64,000 bases of DNA, taken from contig NZ_FMWR01000008.1 in assembly GCF_900103085.1 (NCBI RefSeq), positions 124,001 to 188,000 on the forward strand, read 5' to 3'. The notes below the pieces were generated by a model, which saw only the letters and a list, made by a program, of their open reading frames with translations, was not told where the DNA came from and searched no databases. The translations under genes were made by a program, and so were the position numbers. This DNA is from Gilliamella mensalis (GTDB taxonomy: Bacteria; Pseudomonadota; Gammaproteobacteria; Enterobacterales; Orbaceae). Below, piece by piece: positions 32,278-46,478 of this stretch. Within the stretch, counting starts at the first letter, position 1. Every line of letters starts with the position of its first letter.

Positions 32278-33120
32278 CACTTCACCCGATTTATCCTACC
32301 TCTAACAAAGTAATTTGGCGTTATATACTGCTAACATTTATTCAGAAAACTAATTATATGGCTGGTCGGAATACTTCGGGTTGTTTACACTTCATGATGA
32401 AAATAATCATCTAAAAAGCTCATAAAACGTTTTACCTGTAATCGCTTAAACTTTTAGTTTTCTATCTTTTGAATGACTCATTATTTGCGGATTATGGCAC
32501 ATCGCCATTAAAGTACGTATTACGCTTTTGACTTACCCATTTATTTTAGGGCTGGTTGGTTTTGTGTATTTCTAATGGATACGATGGCGAGCGCACGTTT
32601 TAACCAATGAACGATGGCAAAGTCTCAATTTATCCCGAAACGGTATAGAATCCTGAATATTTTTTACAAAAAATATAACCTAAAAGGTGAATAGTTGGGT
32701 AAATATCCGATAGTGAGCACGCAACTCATCTAGAAAATGATGCTATCTGTTCTTGTGTTTTATATTCAATAGCAGTCATGTTATTGAATGTTTAATGAGA
32801 TCTTTCAGTGCTATAAATAGTTGGACGATTAGCCATAAATATAAAGTAGTTAGCCAAATCAGAGACGTGATTTTTTATAGTATAAACACCGTATCGCTTG
32901 TTTGGGGGAGACGGCGTTATACAGTCGATTTTCAAATTACGGTAAACAACGCGAATAATTCCGATATATGACTTAAAAACTCAATCAAAATTTGTTAAAG
33001 CGGTTAGTTATCGAGTTATTATAAATAACAAAACTAAAACAAAACAGAGTTAGCACTTTGCCCTAAGTGATGATAGAGAGTATACTACTAGCAATATTAA
33101 TGGCTAAACAGAGGTGTAGC
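32278..33120. other. Gene-free region with decayed sequence
   Basis: About 840 bp with no intact gene. Around 32515-32650 one frame reads a hydrophobic stretch (VRITLLTYPFILGLVGFVYF) that hits a stop and resumes as WIRWRAHVLTNERWQSLNLS, as if an old membrane-protein gene had decayed. It carries one copy of a 33-bp repeat also found in the prophage. E. coli fadJ/fadI-type genes expected near yfcZ-sixA are not visible. Confidence 0.5.
32638..32670 (+). repeat. 33-bp repeat, copy 1
   Basis: Identical to 53423-53455 at 32 of 33 positions, same orientation. Core text includes AATCCTGAATATTTTTTAC. The other copy lies inside the P2-like element. Confidence 0.7.
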
Positions 33121-33417
33121 ATGACAGATTCTTTAAACAAATGTAAAGCAAACGAAACAGCAGCATGCTGTTGTGTGGATGTTGGTACAATCATTGACAA
33201 CGAAGATTGTAGCGCTGAATATGAGCGTGTTTTTGCGACAGAATCTGAAGCTCAACAAAAGTTGGCATCATTAACACAAGCCGCCAAAGATGTTGAAACC
33301 GAGCCTTGCAAAATTGAAAGTAATATTGAAAAAATTAATGATGGTTTTAAATTATCAGTAAAATTCACTTTTTGCTGTGGTGCAGAATCCATGATTTTTC
33401 AATTAAAATTACGTTAA
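33121..33417 (+). CDS. yfcZ: YfcZ/YiiS family protein (DUF406)
   Basis: 98-residue protein with the family features ETAACCCVDVGTIIDNEDC near the start, ESEAQQKLASLT, and the C-terminal TFCCGAESMIFQLKLR. I start at ATG 33121, which has AGAGGTG upstream; an earlier in-frame ATG gives a non-conserved extension. Function unknown. Eight conserved cysteines, including a CCC cluster, suggest metal or redox chemistry, which is inference. Confidence 0.92.
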   Translation: MTDSLNKCKANETAACCCVDVGTIIDNEDCSAEYERVFATESEAQQKLASLTQAAKDVETEPCKIESNIEKINDGFKLSVKFTFCCGAESMIFQLKLR

Positions 33418-33427
33418 TTAAATATTG

Positions 33428-33886
33428 ATGAAAGTTTGTATTATGAGACATGGTGAAGCAGGATTTTCTGCTTCATCCGATTCAAGTCGAACATTAACAG
33501 ATTATGGTATTATTCAGTCAAATCAAGCTGGAATATGGCTTAAACAGCAGGATTATCAATTTGATTTTGGCTTAGTGAGTCCTTATCTCCGAGCACAACA
33601 AACATTGACTGAATTATCATCGCATGTTCATGTTGAAAAAGTTGAAACTAATCAATTTTTAGTGCCCGGTGGTAGCCCATCTCATATTGTTGACGTATTA
33701 ACATTATTGTTAGCTGATGGGGTTGATAATGTGATCGTGGTGTCGCATTTGCCATTGGTGGGATATTTAGTTAATGAACTGTGCCCGCAAGTTTCTCCGC
33801 CTATGTTTCCTACTGCTGCCATTGCTTGTATTAATTTATTGCCAGACTCTGCAGGAAAGCTTGAATGGTTTCATCAAGTGGAGTAA
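33428..33886 (+). CDS. sixA: Phosphohistidine phosphatase SixA
   Basis: 152-residue histidine-phosphatase family enzyme with the RHG motif at residues 7-9 (His8 nucleophile) and VSHLPLVGYLVNELCP carrying the second catalytic His. E. coli SixA dephosphorylates the nitrogen-PTS carrier NPr. No clear ribosome site; translation may be coupled to yfcZ 10 bp upstream. Its end overlaps the recB start by 22 bp. Confidence 0.93.
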   Translation: MKVCIMRHGEAGFSASSDSSRTLTDYGIIQSNQAGIWLKQQDYQFDFGLVSPYLRAQQTLTELSSHVHVEKVETNQFLVPGGSPSHIVDVLTLLLADGVDNVIVVSHLPLVGYLVNELCPQVSPPMFPTAAIACINLLPDSAGKLEWFHQVE

Positions 33887-36800
33887 AAAAACTCAATCTT
33901 TTTGATTTACCTTTAACTGGTCGAACCTTAATTGAAGCATCGGCTGGAACAGGTAAAACTTATTCACTTGCCTTTATTTACTTAAGATTGTTGCTTGGTA
34001 TCGGTCAAAATAGTTATCCAAGACCTTTAGAAGTTAACGAAATTCTGGTTGTTACTTTTACTAAAGCTGCAACTCAAGAACTACGTTCCCGAATAAGAAA
34101 AAATATTCAAGAATTGCGAATTGGACTGCTACAAGGGCAGCATCAAGATCCGATTTATCAACAACTGATAGAGTTAATTGATGATCGCCAATTAGCAATA
34201 CAACGGCTAACAGATGCTCAACAATCAATGGATGATGCGGCAATTTATACTATTCATAGTTTTTGTCAGCGTATCTTAACTAGCCATGCGTTTGAGTCTG
34301 GTGTTTTATTTGAACAAAAGCTAATTTCTGATGAATCTCAACTGAAATTAAGGGTAACACAAGAGTTTTGGCGTCACTACTTTACGCCACTTGATAAACA
34401 GCTTGCTTATTTAGTACTTGCAACATGGCAAGATCCAACCGCTTTATTAAAAGATATCAATCCTTATTTAAGTTTGGAAATTAATAATACTAACAAGGTA
34501 AATCCAGATATTGGTACAACAATTAAGGCATTTTACCAACAAAATTTTGAAAGAATTGAAAGCGCCAAACAGTCTTGGTTAGCCTTGTCTGATGAATTAG
34601 TCAATATCATTACGCAATCAGGTGTTAGCAAACAATCTTATAGTAGCCGACATTTACCCAATTGGGTAATTAAAGTATCAGCATGGGCTAATAGCGCAAC
34701 TCAAACGTTTAAATTACCAGAGGAACTTAAAAAATTTAAGCAATCGGTATTAATCGAAAAGACAAAAGAAGGAAAGAGCGCACCTTGTCATTTTGTCTTT
34801 GAACAAATTGATGATCTATATTCACAACCGCTTGACTTACGTAGCCAAATCTTAATGGATATTGTCAGTGTGATTCAACAAGGGCTCTATAGCGAAAAAA
34901 GCAAAAATGGCGAAATGAGCTTTGATGATCTTATAGGGCAACTTAATCGCGCATTACAAGCAAAAACAGGTGAAAGATTAGCGCAAAGTATTGCGTCAAA
35001 ATACTGCGTTGCTTTGATTGATGAATTCCAAGATACCGATCCCACGCAGTATCAAATTTTTAACCGTATTTATGATAACCAACGGCTAGATCGAGGTTTA
35101 CTATTTATTGGCGACCCAAAGCAAGCGATTTACAGCTTTCGAGGGGCTGATATATTCACTTATCTAAAGGCTAAACAATCGACTGGAGAAAATTATTTTA
35201 CCATGGATGTCAACCATCGTTCATCAGCTTCGATGGTTAAAGCGGTTAATCAATTGTTTGCTAATTGCAATAATCCATTTATATTTGAAGATATTCCTTT
35301 TTTACCCATGGAGGCAGCAAAACGCAATCAGCAAAAGTTTTTGCAAGTTAACAACCAAGAGTTTGCAGCATTAACGGCTTATTTACTGCCTGATGAGATT
35401 GCCAACAATACAGATTATCAAGAACATATAGCAAGCTGTTGTGCTAATCAAATTGTGACTTTATTGTCTAATTCGACAATATTAATTGATAATGAACAAC
35501 AGCAACGACCTGTAACTACAGCTGATATTGCGATCTTAGTGCGCACTGGGCGTGAAGCCGAAATTATTCAACAAAAATTAGCTAATTGTGGCGTTAAAAG
35601 TGTCTATTTATCAAACCATAGTAGCGTCTTTTCTTCAATAGAGGCAAAAGATGTTTTGAGCCTATTGCAAGCTGTCTTAATGCCTGAAAACGAAACAATG
35701 CTCAAGCTTGCATTAATGACCTCGCTATTAGGGCAAACCATGACTGAACTTGAACAAATCACTGATGATCAAGATAAATGGGAAAGTTTAGTGGAAGAGT
35801 TCAAACAATACCAAGCAATTTGGCAATACTATGGTGTGTTAGTTATGTTACGCCGAATGATGAAAAAACGTCATTTAGCTGAAAATATTTTAGCTCGCCA
35901 AGATGGTGAAAGAATATTAACTAACTTAATGCATTTAGGTGAATTACTCCAAGAAGCGTCAAATGAATTAGATAGTCCACATGCGTTAATTCGCTGGTTG
36001 ACAAAACAAATCGTTAGTCCCGACCCTAATTTAGAAAATCATCAGCAACGCCTTGAAAGTGATGAAAATCTGGTGAAGATTATTACCATTCATAAATCAA
36101 AAGGGTTGGAATTTCCGATTGTTTGGTTACCATTTATTTCGATGTGTCGTGCATCGGACAGTCAATTTTATCATGATAAAGACAATGACTATCAGCTAAC
36201 TTATGCATGGTTACTGACTGATGAGATCAAGCAACAGATAGAAAACGAACGTCTTGCCGAAGATTTACGATTATTGTATGTAGCCATGACCCGTTCGGTT
36301 TATCATTGTAGTATTGGGCTTGCCTCGTTGAAGAAAAACCAATCAGCGATTAATCATTTATTAAAAAGTGAATTACGATCAATTGCAAGTATAGCTAATC
36401 TGGTTGATGTACAACTACCAATTGATAGCAAGCAGTATATTCCCCAAATTTTGCCAAGCCAATCCTTATCGGCTAATGCGTTTTCACGTAACCTCTCGAG
36501 TGATTGGCGGGTCACAAGCTATACTGAGTTACAAAAACACAATCATACAGTATCGACTTACAATCCCGATATTATTAATGATTGGGATGAACTCCAACTT
36601 GAATCTGCTAGTGCTCCGTCAACTGATATACAATATGATATCCACCACTTTCCGAAAGGGGCATATGTGGGTACATTAATGCACAGCATTATGGAAGAGA
36701 TCACACCAGATAATCTTGATGAATTATGTAATCAAATGGTAAAAAAACTCAATTTAGAGCCAGCATGGAGTGGTGTAGTAACAAATTGGATGCAACAAGT

Positions 36801-37338
36801 ATTGACAACACAACTGCATGAGCCAAATTTAATATTATCGCAAGTATTAATGGGGCAGCATATTAATGAATTACAATTTTATCTTCCTATACGTAAAACA
36901 GTAACTAGCCAGCAATTAGATAGCTTATGTAAAAAATATGATAGCTTATCAAGAATATGTCCTGAGTTAGATTTTGATTCGGTACAAGGCATGCTAAGGG
37001 GATTTATTGATTTAGTCTTTAAATTTGAAGGTAAATATTATGTGGTCGATTATAAATCTAATTGGTTAGGGGAATGCGCTGATTCTTATAACCAAGAAGC
37101 ATTAGAAAAAGTGATGTGTGAACATCGCTACGACCTACAATACCAACTTTATTGTTTAGCCTTGCATCGCTTTTTAAAAAGTCGCTTAGCAAATTACCAA
37201 TATCAAACCCATTTTGGGGGCGTTTACTATCTGTTTTTGCGTGGTATGCCAGAGCATGGCATCTTTTACCATCTACCTGAGCAAGCGTTTATCGAAGAGC
37301 TTGATAAGTTATTTGAGGGTGAAGTGTTAACTAATTAA
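33865..37338 (+). CDS. recB: Exodeoxyribonuclease V beta subunit RecB
   Basis: 1157-residue helicase-nuclease (E. coli RecB 1180) of the RecBCD complex for double-strand-break repair and degradation of foreign linear DNA. Walker A EASAGTGKT is at 24-32. UvrD-type motifs ALIDEFQDTDPTQY, GDPKQAIYSFRGAD and TIHKSKGLEFPIVWLP follow. The C-terminal nuclease has GFIDLVF and VDYKSN with Asp1062. recC and recD are not adjacent, unlike E. coli. It overlaps sixA by 22 bp. Confidence 0.97.
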   Translation: MVSSSGVKKLNLFDLPLTGRTLIEASAGTGKTYSLAFIYLRLLLGIGQNSYPRPLEVNEILVVTFTKAATQELRSRIRKNIQELRIGLLQGQHQDPIYQQLIELIDDRQLAIQRLTDAQQSMDDAAIYTIHSFCQRILTSHAFESGVLFEQKLISDESQLKLRVTQEFWRHYFTPLDKQLAYLVLATWQDPTALLKDINPYLSLEINNTNKVNPDIGTTIKAFYQQNFERIESAKQSWLALSDELVNIITQSGVSKQSYSSRHLPNWVIKVSAWANSATQTFKLPEELKKFKQSVLIEKTKEGKSAPCHFVFEQIDDLYSQPLDLRSQILMDIVSVIQQGLYSEKSKNGEMSFDDLIGQLNRALQAKTGERLAQSIASKYCVALIDEFQDTDPTQYQIFNRIYDNQRLDRGLLFIGDPKQAIYSFRGADIFTYLKAKQSTGENYFTMDVNHRSSASMVKAVNQLFANCNNPFIFEDIPFLPMEAAKRNQQKFLQVNNQEFAALTAYLLPDEIANNTDYQEHIASCCANQIVTLLSNSTILIDNEQQQRPVTTADIAILVRTGREAEIIQQKLANCGVKSVYLSNHSSVFSSIEAKDVLSLLQAVLMPENETMLKLALMTSLLGQTMTELEQITDDQDKWESLVEEFKQYQAIWQYYGVLVMLRRMMKKRHLAENILARQDGERILTNLMHLGELLQEASNELDSPHALIRWLTKQIVSPDPNLENHQQRLESDENLVKIITIHKSKGLEFPIVWLPFISMCRASDSQFYHDKDNDYQLTYAWLLTDEIKQQIENERLAEDLRLLYVAMTRSVYHCSIGLASLKKNQSAINHLLKSELRSIASIANLVDVQLPIDSKQYIPQILPSQSLSANAFSRNLSSDWRVTSYTELQKHNHTVSTYNPDIINDWDELQLESASAPSTDIQYDIHHFPKGAYVGTLMHSIMEEITPDNLDELCNQMVKKLNLEPAWSGVVTNWMQQVLTTQLHEPNLILSQVLMGQHINELQFYLPIRKTVTSQQLDSLCKKYDSLSRICPELDFDSVQGMLRGFIDLVFKFEGKYYVVDYKSNWLGECADSYNQEALEKVMCEHRYDLQYQLYCLALHRFLKSRLANYQYQTHFGGVYYLFLRGMPEHGIFYHLPEQAFIEELDKLFEGEVLTN

Positions 37339-37373
37339 AAATAAGGCACTAATTATTTGTGCCTTATTTTTTT
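37338..37373. terminator. Terminator between recB and lacZ
   Basis: Stem AATAAGGCAC / GTGCCTTATT with a nine-base loop and a T run on the plus strand and an A run on the left, so it can serve both converging genes. Confidence 0.9.
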
Positions 37374-37391
37374 AGAATTAAGTATTTTTAA

Positions 37392-40490
<3,099 letters not shown>

Positions 40491-40601
40491 CTAATTCAGT
40501 TTGTTTGTGTAATGCTGATAACTCAATTACTAGCATTATCATTGTGCTTTTATGAATTATAAATTACAGGTGATTAAAAACAGTGATGAAGTTAACATTT
40601 A

Positions 40602-40615
40602 TGTAATCGTATACA
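40602..40615 (-). promoter_or_regulatory. Candidate GalR operator upstream of lacZ
   Basis: TGTAATCGTATACA matches the GalR/GalS-type operator TGTAAACGTTTACA at 12 of 14 positions, and the differences are symmetrical about the centre CG. It lies 115 bp before the lacZ start. Confidence 0.65.
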
Positions 40616-40708
40616 TTTTTATATGATATGTGTTTTATTGTTTTGCAATCTTTTTAAGAATGACCGATTACACTTGTTTGTGTTGTTATATAAAGTGATA
40701 ATTTTTAA

Positions 40709-40724
40709 TGTGATATCAATCACA
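40709..40724. promoter_or_regulatory. CRP binding site
   Basis: TGTGATATCAATCACA is a perfect TGTGA-N6-TCACA site, between divergent lacZ and the BglH-type porin gene and usable by either. It implies catabolite control of this locus. Confidence 0.8.
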
Positions 40725-40792
40725 ATATTAGTATTTAGTTTTTGAATAGTCGTTTTTATTGGTTATATTGAAACCACCTATTAAAAGGTATT

Positions 40793-40823
40793 GGATTGTT
40801 ACCGACTTCTAGCGGGCAAAACC
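40793..40823 (+). promoter_or_regulatory. BglG/LicT-type ribonucleic antiterminator (RAT)
   Basis: GGATTGTTACCGACTT begins the element and GCGGGCAAAACC ends it, matching the RAT sites of the E. coli bgl leader (GGATTGTTACTGC, then GGCAAAACC). Its last bases overlap the left arm of the terminator at 40818, so the two RNA folds are mutually exclusive. A PTS-controlled antiterminator protein would stabilise this fold. Confidence 0.85.
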
Positions 40824-40861
40824 TAAAGAATAGTTATAACTATTCTTTAGGTTTTTTTTTG
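40818..40861 (+). terminator. Leader terminator upstream of the BglH-type porin
   Basis: Sixteen-base-pair stem AACCTAAAGAATAGTT / AACTATTCTTTAGGTT followed by nine Ts, about 60 bp before the porin start. Located upstream of the gene, it acts as an attenuator controlled by the overlapping RAT. Confidence 0.92.
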
Positions 40862-40904
40862 TCTCAAATTTAAAAGATGTTTATATATATTTTTAAAATA
40901 ATGA

Positions 40905-42632
<1,728 letters not shown>

Positions 42633-42669
42633 TGACAATTTCACATAATAGGAGATAATATTAAACTCA

Positions 42670-42715
42670 TCATCTGAACTATTATTAAGTCAAAGTTACT
42701 TATATAGTTCAGATG
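42670..42715. terminator. Long hairpin between porin and galR
   Basis: Twelve-base-pair stem CATCTGAACTAT / ATAGTTCAGATG with a loop of about 22 bases, between two convergent genes. It probably serves as a bidirectional transcript end. Confidence 0.6.
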
Positions 42716-42774
42716 AAAAGTGAATAGCTTGTTGATGTTTATATACTGGATGTGTAAATTTCATTAAATATTAA

Positions 42775-43779
42775 CTATTTTATACAATTTACTGAATAAC
42801 GTTTGGTAAGTGTTGGTATAAAAATATTAATTAAATTTGATGGTGGAGCTTCACCTTTAGCCAGCTTTAATGCTAATTCAGCGGCTTGTTCTGCCATTGT
42901 TTGTAATGGGTAACGAATAGTGGTTAATTTAGGGTGTAAATAACGCGATAAAACAAGATCATCAAATCCAATAATCGAAATATTATTTGGAATCTTAATA
43001 TCATTCTCATAAAGTACCGACATTGCACCAGCTGCCATTGAGTCGTTGTAACAAGCGATTGCGGTGATATGACAGTTTCTTTCAAGCAACGACATCATTG
43101 CTTGTTCTCCACCTATTTCATTGGGTAAGCCAATAGCAATCAAGTTCTCATTAACATCGATTCCATGTTCTAATAAAGCATCTTTATAACCTTGTAAACG
43201 ATCAGATGAGTCAGAAATGTTATGATTTGAACATAAATAACCAATTTTGGTATGCCCATGTTGAATTAAATGCTTGACGGCAAGATAAGAACCGTAACGG
43301 TCATCAAGCGCAATACAGCGTTTTTCAAATCCCTTTAAGATACGGTTAATCAGAACCATCCCAGGCACTTGTTGCATCAATTTCTTAAGTGCATTATCGG
43401 GGATCATTTTGGCGTGCACAACTAACGACGAACAGCGATGCTCAATTAATTGGGTAATGGCATTATATTCTTGTTGCTCATTATGATAACCATTGCCAAT
43501 CAACAAAAAATGCCCAGTTCGTGAAGCAACTTTTTCAACGGTGCTAACCATTGCTCCAAAAAACGGATCTGAAACATCGGCTACAATAATACCAATGGTA
43601 TTCGAATTTTGTTGTGACAAAGCTCGCGCATTAGCATCTGGATAGTAATTTAACTTTTCCATGGCATTTTTTACGATATTTCGCGTATTATCTCGTACGT
43701 TATTTGCGTTATTAATCACGCGGGATACGGTTGCAACAGAAACTTTTGCTAAACGTGCAACATCTTTTATTGTCGCCAT
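42775..43779 (-). CDS. galR: GalR/GalS-type LacI-family repressor
   Basis: 334-residue repressor. The HTH MATIKDVARLAKVSVATVSR (1-20) and hinge NANARALSQQ are followed by a periplasmic-binding effector domain with GNGYHNEQQEY, ALDDRYGS, CSNHNISDSSDRLQGY and YNDSMAAGAM, all as in E. coli GalR. Galactose or a related sugar is the likely inducer. It sits between the porin and GH36 genes; candidate targets are the operators at 40602 and 46345. Confidence 0.92.
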   Translation of the reverse strand: MATIKDVARLAKVSVATVSRVINNANNVRDNTRNIVKNAMEKLNYYPDANARALSQQNSNTIGIIVADVSDPFFGAMVSTVEKVASRTGHFLLIGNGYHNEQQEYNAITQLIEHRCSSLVVHAKMIPDNALKKLMQQVPGMVLINRILKGFEKRCIALDDRYGSYLAVKHLIQHGHTKIGYLCSNHNISDSSDRLQGYKDALLEHGIDVNENLIAIGLPNEIGGEQAMMSLLERNCHITAIACYNDSMAAGAMSVLYENDIKIPNNISIIGFDDLVLSRYLHPKLTTIRYPLQTMAEQAAELALKLAKGEAPPSNLINIFIPTLTKRYSVNCIK

Positions 43780-44052
43780 AAAAAACCTTTTAATTAATTA
43801 CTACTAATAAAATATTTATAATTTCTATGTTTAATGTTTGTCAATATAGAGTTTTGTTGATTATAAACAATATAAGACAAAATAGGCGCATAAAACGCAA
43901 GTTAATGATCTTTTGGCTGGTACTTTAAGCTTATTAGTTTTCAACACTTTTGATATATGACTAAATTAGCCATCATAAGGTAACAAAAAATGTTTGCCAA
44001 TAATATCATTAATGTATTAACAACCTAAATTTTCTCAGTAGTAATTCAAAAT
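43780..44052. other. Control region upstream of galR
   Basis: Part of a 346-bp gene-free stretch. AT-rich; it should hold the galR promoter. I see no GalR-type operator here, so autoregulation by the same site type is not apparent. Confidence 0.4.
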
Positions 44053-44087
44053 TAAGGAGAATTAGCGATATGGTTAATTCCCCCTTA
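44053..44087 (-). terminator. Terminator hairpin after the GH36 gene
   Basis: Imperfect stem TAAGGAGAATTA / TTAATTCCCCCTTA just beyond the GH36 stop, followed on the minus strand by a T-rich sequence. Confidence 0.55.
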
Positions 44088-44125
44088 TTTATTGTTAAAC
44101 AATTAAATTAAGAGTGTTAATAATA

Positions 44126-46243
44126 TTACCTATTGGTCACTTTTATTAACATTGCTGTTGCAGGATCAAGCACTGGCAAAGGTAAGCCTACATTCATTAA
44201 CCAATCACCAGACAGTGTTGTTTCAGTCATCATCCATTGCGGTAAAGCCTTCATCACATGACCGTTTATTTTAGGATCGATATTATCAGGCATATCTAGC
44301 ACCTCAATTTGGTATTGCTTATCGGCTAACAAACCTGACAATCGCAAATTGCCACTTAAAGCATAAGTTGGTAATGTTAGTTGAGCAATAATAAATGCAG
44401 CTTCTTTTTGGTCTTGACTGACAACACCATAACTTTGCATCGCTGGAGTATCATCAACATCTAAACGCACAAAGCTACCATTATGTAATAAAGGGCGCAA
44501 TTGTTTGTGTAAACTAATATAATGCGCAAACCCTTTTTGTTCTTGCTCAGACTCTTTTACTGGATCGAGTTCAACACCCATATGACCAAATAAGGCTGTT
44601 AGACCACGCAAATTCATATGTAGTTCGCGGAATGTGGTATGACATAATGCACCACCAATATGTGCACCCATTACTTCAGGAGGGAAGAAATAGCTCATGC
44701 CTCGTTGAATAATTTGTCTATCTAATGCATCATTAGAGTCTGAAGTCCAAAAACGTTGTGTACGTTTTAAAATCTCATAATCAATGCGTCCACCTCCAGA
44801 TGAGCAAGATTCAATTTCAATATTCGGGAATTTTTCTTGCAAAATATCAAGTAATCGGTAAAGCGCTTTAGTTTGACCTACAATTGCAGGCTTACTCTCA
44901 TGACCTGGTTGCACAATTTCTCGATTCATATCCCATTTTATATAATCAACATCATAACTACCAAGTAACCATGTTAGTCTTTCAAGCAAATATTCAAAAA
45001 CATCAGGGTTTTGTAAATCCAGCAAATACTGATGGCGACCTTCTGGTTGATGGTAACCTGGTAGCTCGAGCAACCAATCTGGATGAGCACGATAAAGATC
45101 TGAGTTTTTATTAATCATCTCTGGTTCAACCCAAATACCAAATTCCATACCAAGGTCTTTAACGTGTTTAATTACTGGTTCTAATCCGTTTGGATATTTT
45201 CTCTTATCAATATACCAATCTCCTAACCCTTGATAATCATCATCACGTTTCCCAAACCAGCCATCATCAATAATAAAACGTTCAACACCAATTTGGGCCG
45301 CTTTAGTGGCCATTTTCATAATGTAATCAGGGTTGTGATCAAAAAAGATGCCTTCCCATGTATTAAGATGGACTGGTCTAGATTTGTTATGACAAAACTT
45401 AATAATATTATTACGCAAGTATTGATGAAAATGCTGACTCATTTTATTTAAGCCTTCATCGCTATAGGTTGCATATAACCAAGGTGTGCTTAACGACTCA
45501 CCTTTAGCCAGAGATATTTCACCAGCAAGATAAAGGGCTTCGGCTTGAATAAAACGCTTACCGTTACTTTTAACGGCAACTTGAATTCGGTGGTTGCCAC
45601 TCCAACCCAAATGGACTCCCCAGACTTCTCCTGTTTGTTCTTTAAAACCTTCCGTACCAATCATCATACCAGGGAAATACTCATGTGATGTTCGACCTCG
45701 ACGATTTTCTTGTAAATAACCGCAGTGTGATATTTTTGTTCTATGAGGGAAGAACTCTTTAATCCAACGACCACTAAATGCCATTAGTTCTTGTGCACGT
45801 TCAGGAATGGGTAACGTAACCGAAAGTCGGTTAACTTGATATGGTTCGTCTCCCAAATTGGTTAAAGTATTTTGGCATTGTAGCACGCCGCTGTTATCTA
45901 AAATGAAATGGTTGGTCAAACGGAGTTTAGCAATGCTATCTTCACTAATAATGGTAATGTCATTATCGGTTTGATTAACTTCTTTGGTAGTAAAAACGGG
46001 AGACCAATCTTTACCATTTCGGTGACCTTCAAGTCCTGGTGTACTAAAATTACCTAATCCTTCTTCTGGACAAAGGGTAAATGGTACATGGACATCTATA
46101 CGAGAATTAGGTACAGCCGGGATTAGCAAGTCAACAACCTCAGATTGTAAGTTTTGTAATCGTTTACCAAAATAACATAATTCAGGATAAGGTGTTGTGT
46201 GAAATATGACATCGATATAGCTATTTTTAAGACGGTAATTCAT
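44126..46243 (-). CDS. Alpha-galactosidase (GH36, RafA type)
   Basis: 705-residue GH36 enzyme like plasmid RafA and AgaA, hydrolysing raffinose, melibiose or stachyose. The nucleophile Asp438 is in DYIKWDMNRE, CSSGGGRID follows, and the acid/base Asp502 is in FWTSDSNDALDR. An N-terminal beta-sandwich (about 1-290), a TIM barrel and a short C-terminal beta domain are in family order. No signal peptide, so cytoplasmic; substrate must be imported by an unidentified transporter. Upstream lie a CRP-like site and GalR-like operator. Confidence 0.95.
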   Translation of the reverse strand: MNYRLKNSYIDVIFHTTPYPELCYFGKRLQNLQSEVVDLLIPAVPNSRIDVHVPFTLCPEEGLGNFSTPGLEGHRNGKDWSPVFTTKEVNQTDNDITIISEDSIAKLRLTNHFILDNSGVLQCQNTLTNLGDEPYQVNRLSVTLPIPERAQELMAFSGRWIKEFFPHRTKISHCGYLQENRRGRTSHEYFPGMMIGTEGFKEQTGEVWGVHLGWSGNHRIQVAVKSNGKRFIQAEALYLAGEISLAKGESLSTPWLYATYSDEGLNKMSQHFHQYLRNNIIKFCHNKSRPVHLNTWEGIFFDHNPDYIMKMATKAAQIGVERFIIDDGWFGKRDDDYQGLGDWYIDKRKYPNGLEPVIKHVKDLGMEFGIWVEPEMINKNSDLYRAHPDWLLELPGYHQPEGRHQYLLDLQNPDVFEYLLERLTWLLGSYDVDYIKWDMNREIVQPGHESKPAIVGQTKALYRLLDILQEKFPNIEIESCSSGGGRIDYEILKRTQRFWTSDSNDALDRQIIQRGMSYFFPPEVMGAHIGGALCHTTFRELHMNLRGLTALFGHMGVELDPVKESEQEQKGFAHYISLHKQLRPLLHNGSFVRLDVDDTPAMQSYGVVSQDQKEAAFIIAQLTLPTYALSGNLRLSGLLADKQYQIEVLDMPDNIDPKINGHVMKALPQWMMTETTLSGDWLMNVGLPLPVLDPATAMLIKVTNR

Positions 46244-46323
46244 AATGGCTCCAAATTTATAATTTAATTACTCCTATAAAATAAGGGCTATTTGTCTCAA
46301 ACAGTATCTTAAATTTTATATTT

Positions 46324-46339
46324 TGTGATTAAGATCTCA
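46324..46339 (-). promoter_or_regulatory. Probable CRP site upstream of the GH36 gene
   Basis: TGTGATTAAGATCTCA matches TGTGA-N6-TCACA with one mismatch, 5-6 bp from the GalR-like operator. Confidence 0.6.
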
Positions 46340-46344
46340 TAAAA

Positions 46345-46358
46345 TGTAAACGATTTCA
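46345..46358 (-). promoter_or_regulatory. Candidate GalR operator upstream of the GH36 gene
   Basis: TGTAAACGATTTCA matches TGTAAACGTTTACA at 12 of 14 positions; the left half-site TGTAAACG is perfect. About 100 bp before the start codon. Confidence 0.65.
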
Positions 46359-46478
46359 TTTGTGGTAGTTACTATCTTAGTCTTAAACTTTAAAACCATT
46401 TATCATAAAATGAATATGCGAATTGCTGTTTTTTTGTGTTATTATGTCATCATTTATGGGTAATTATTTAGGAATGTA

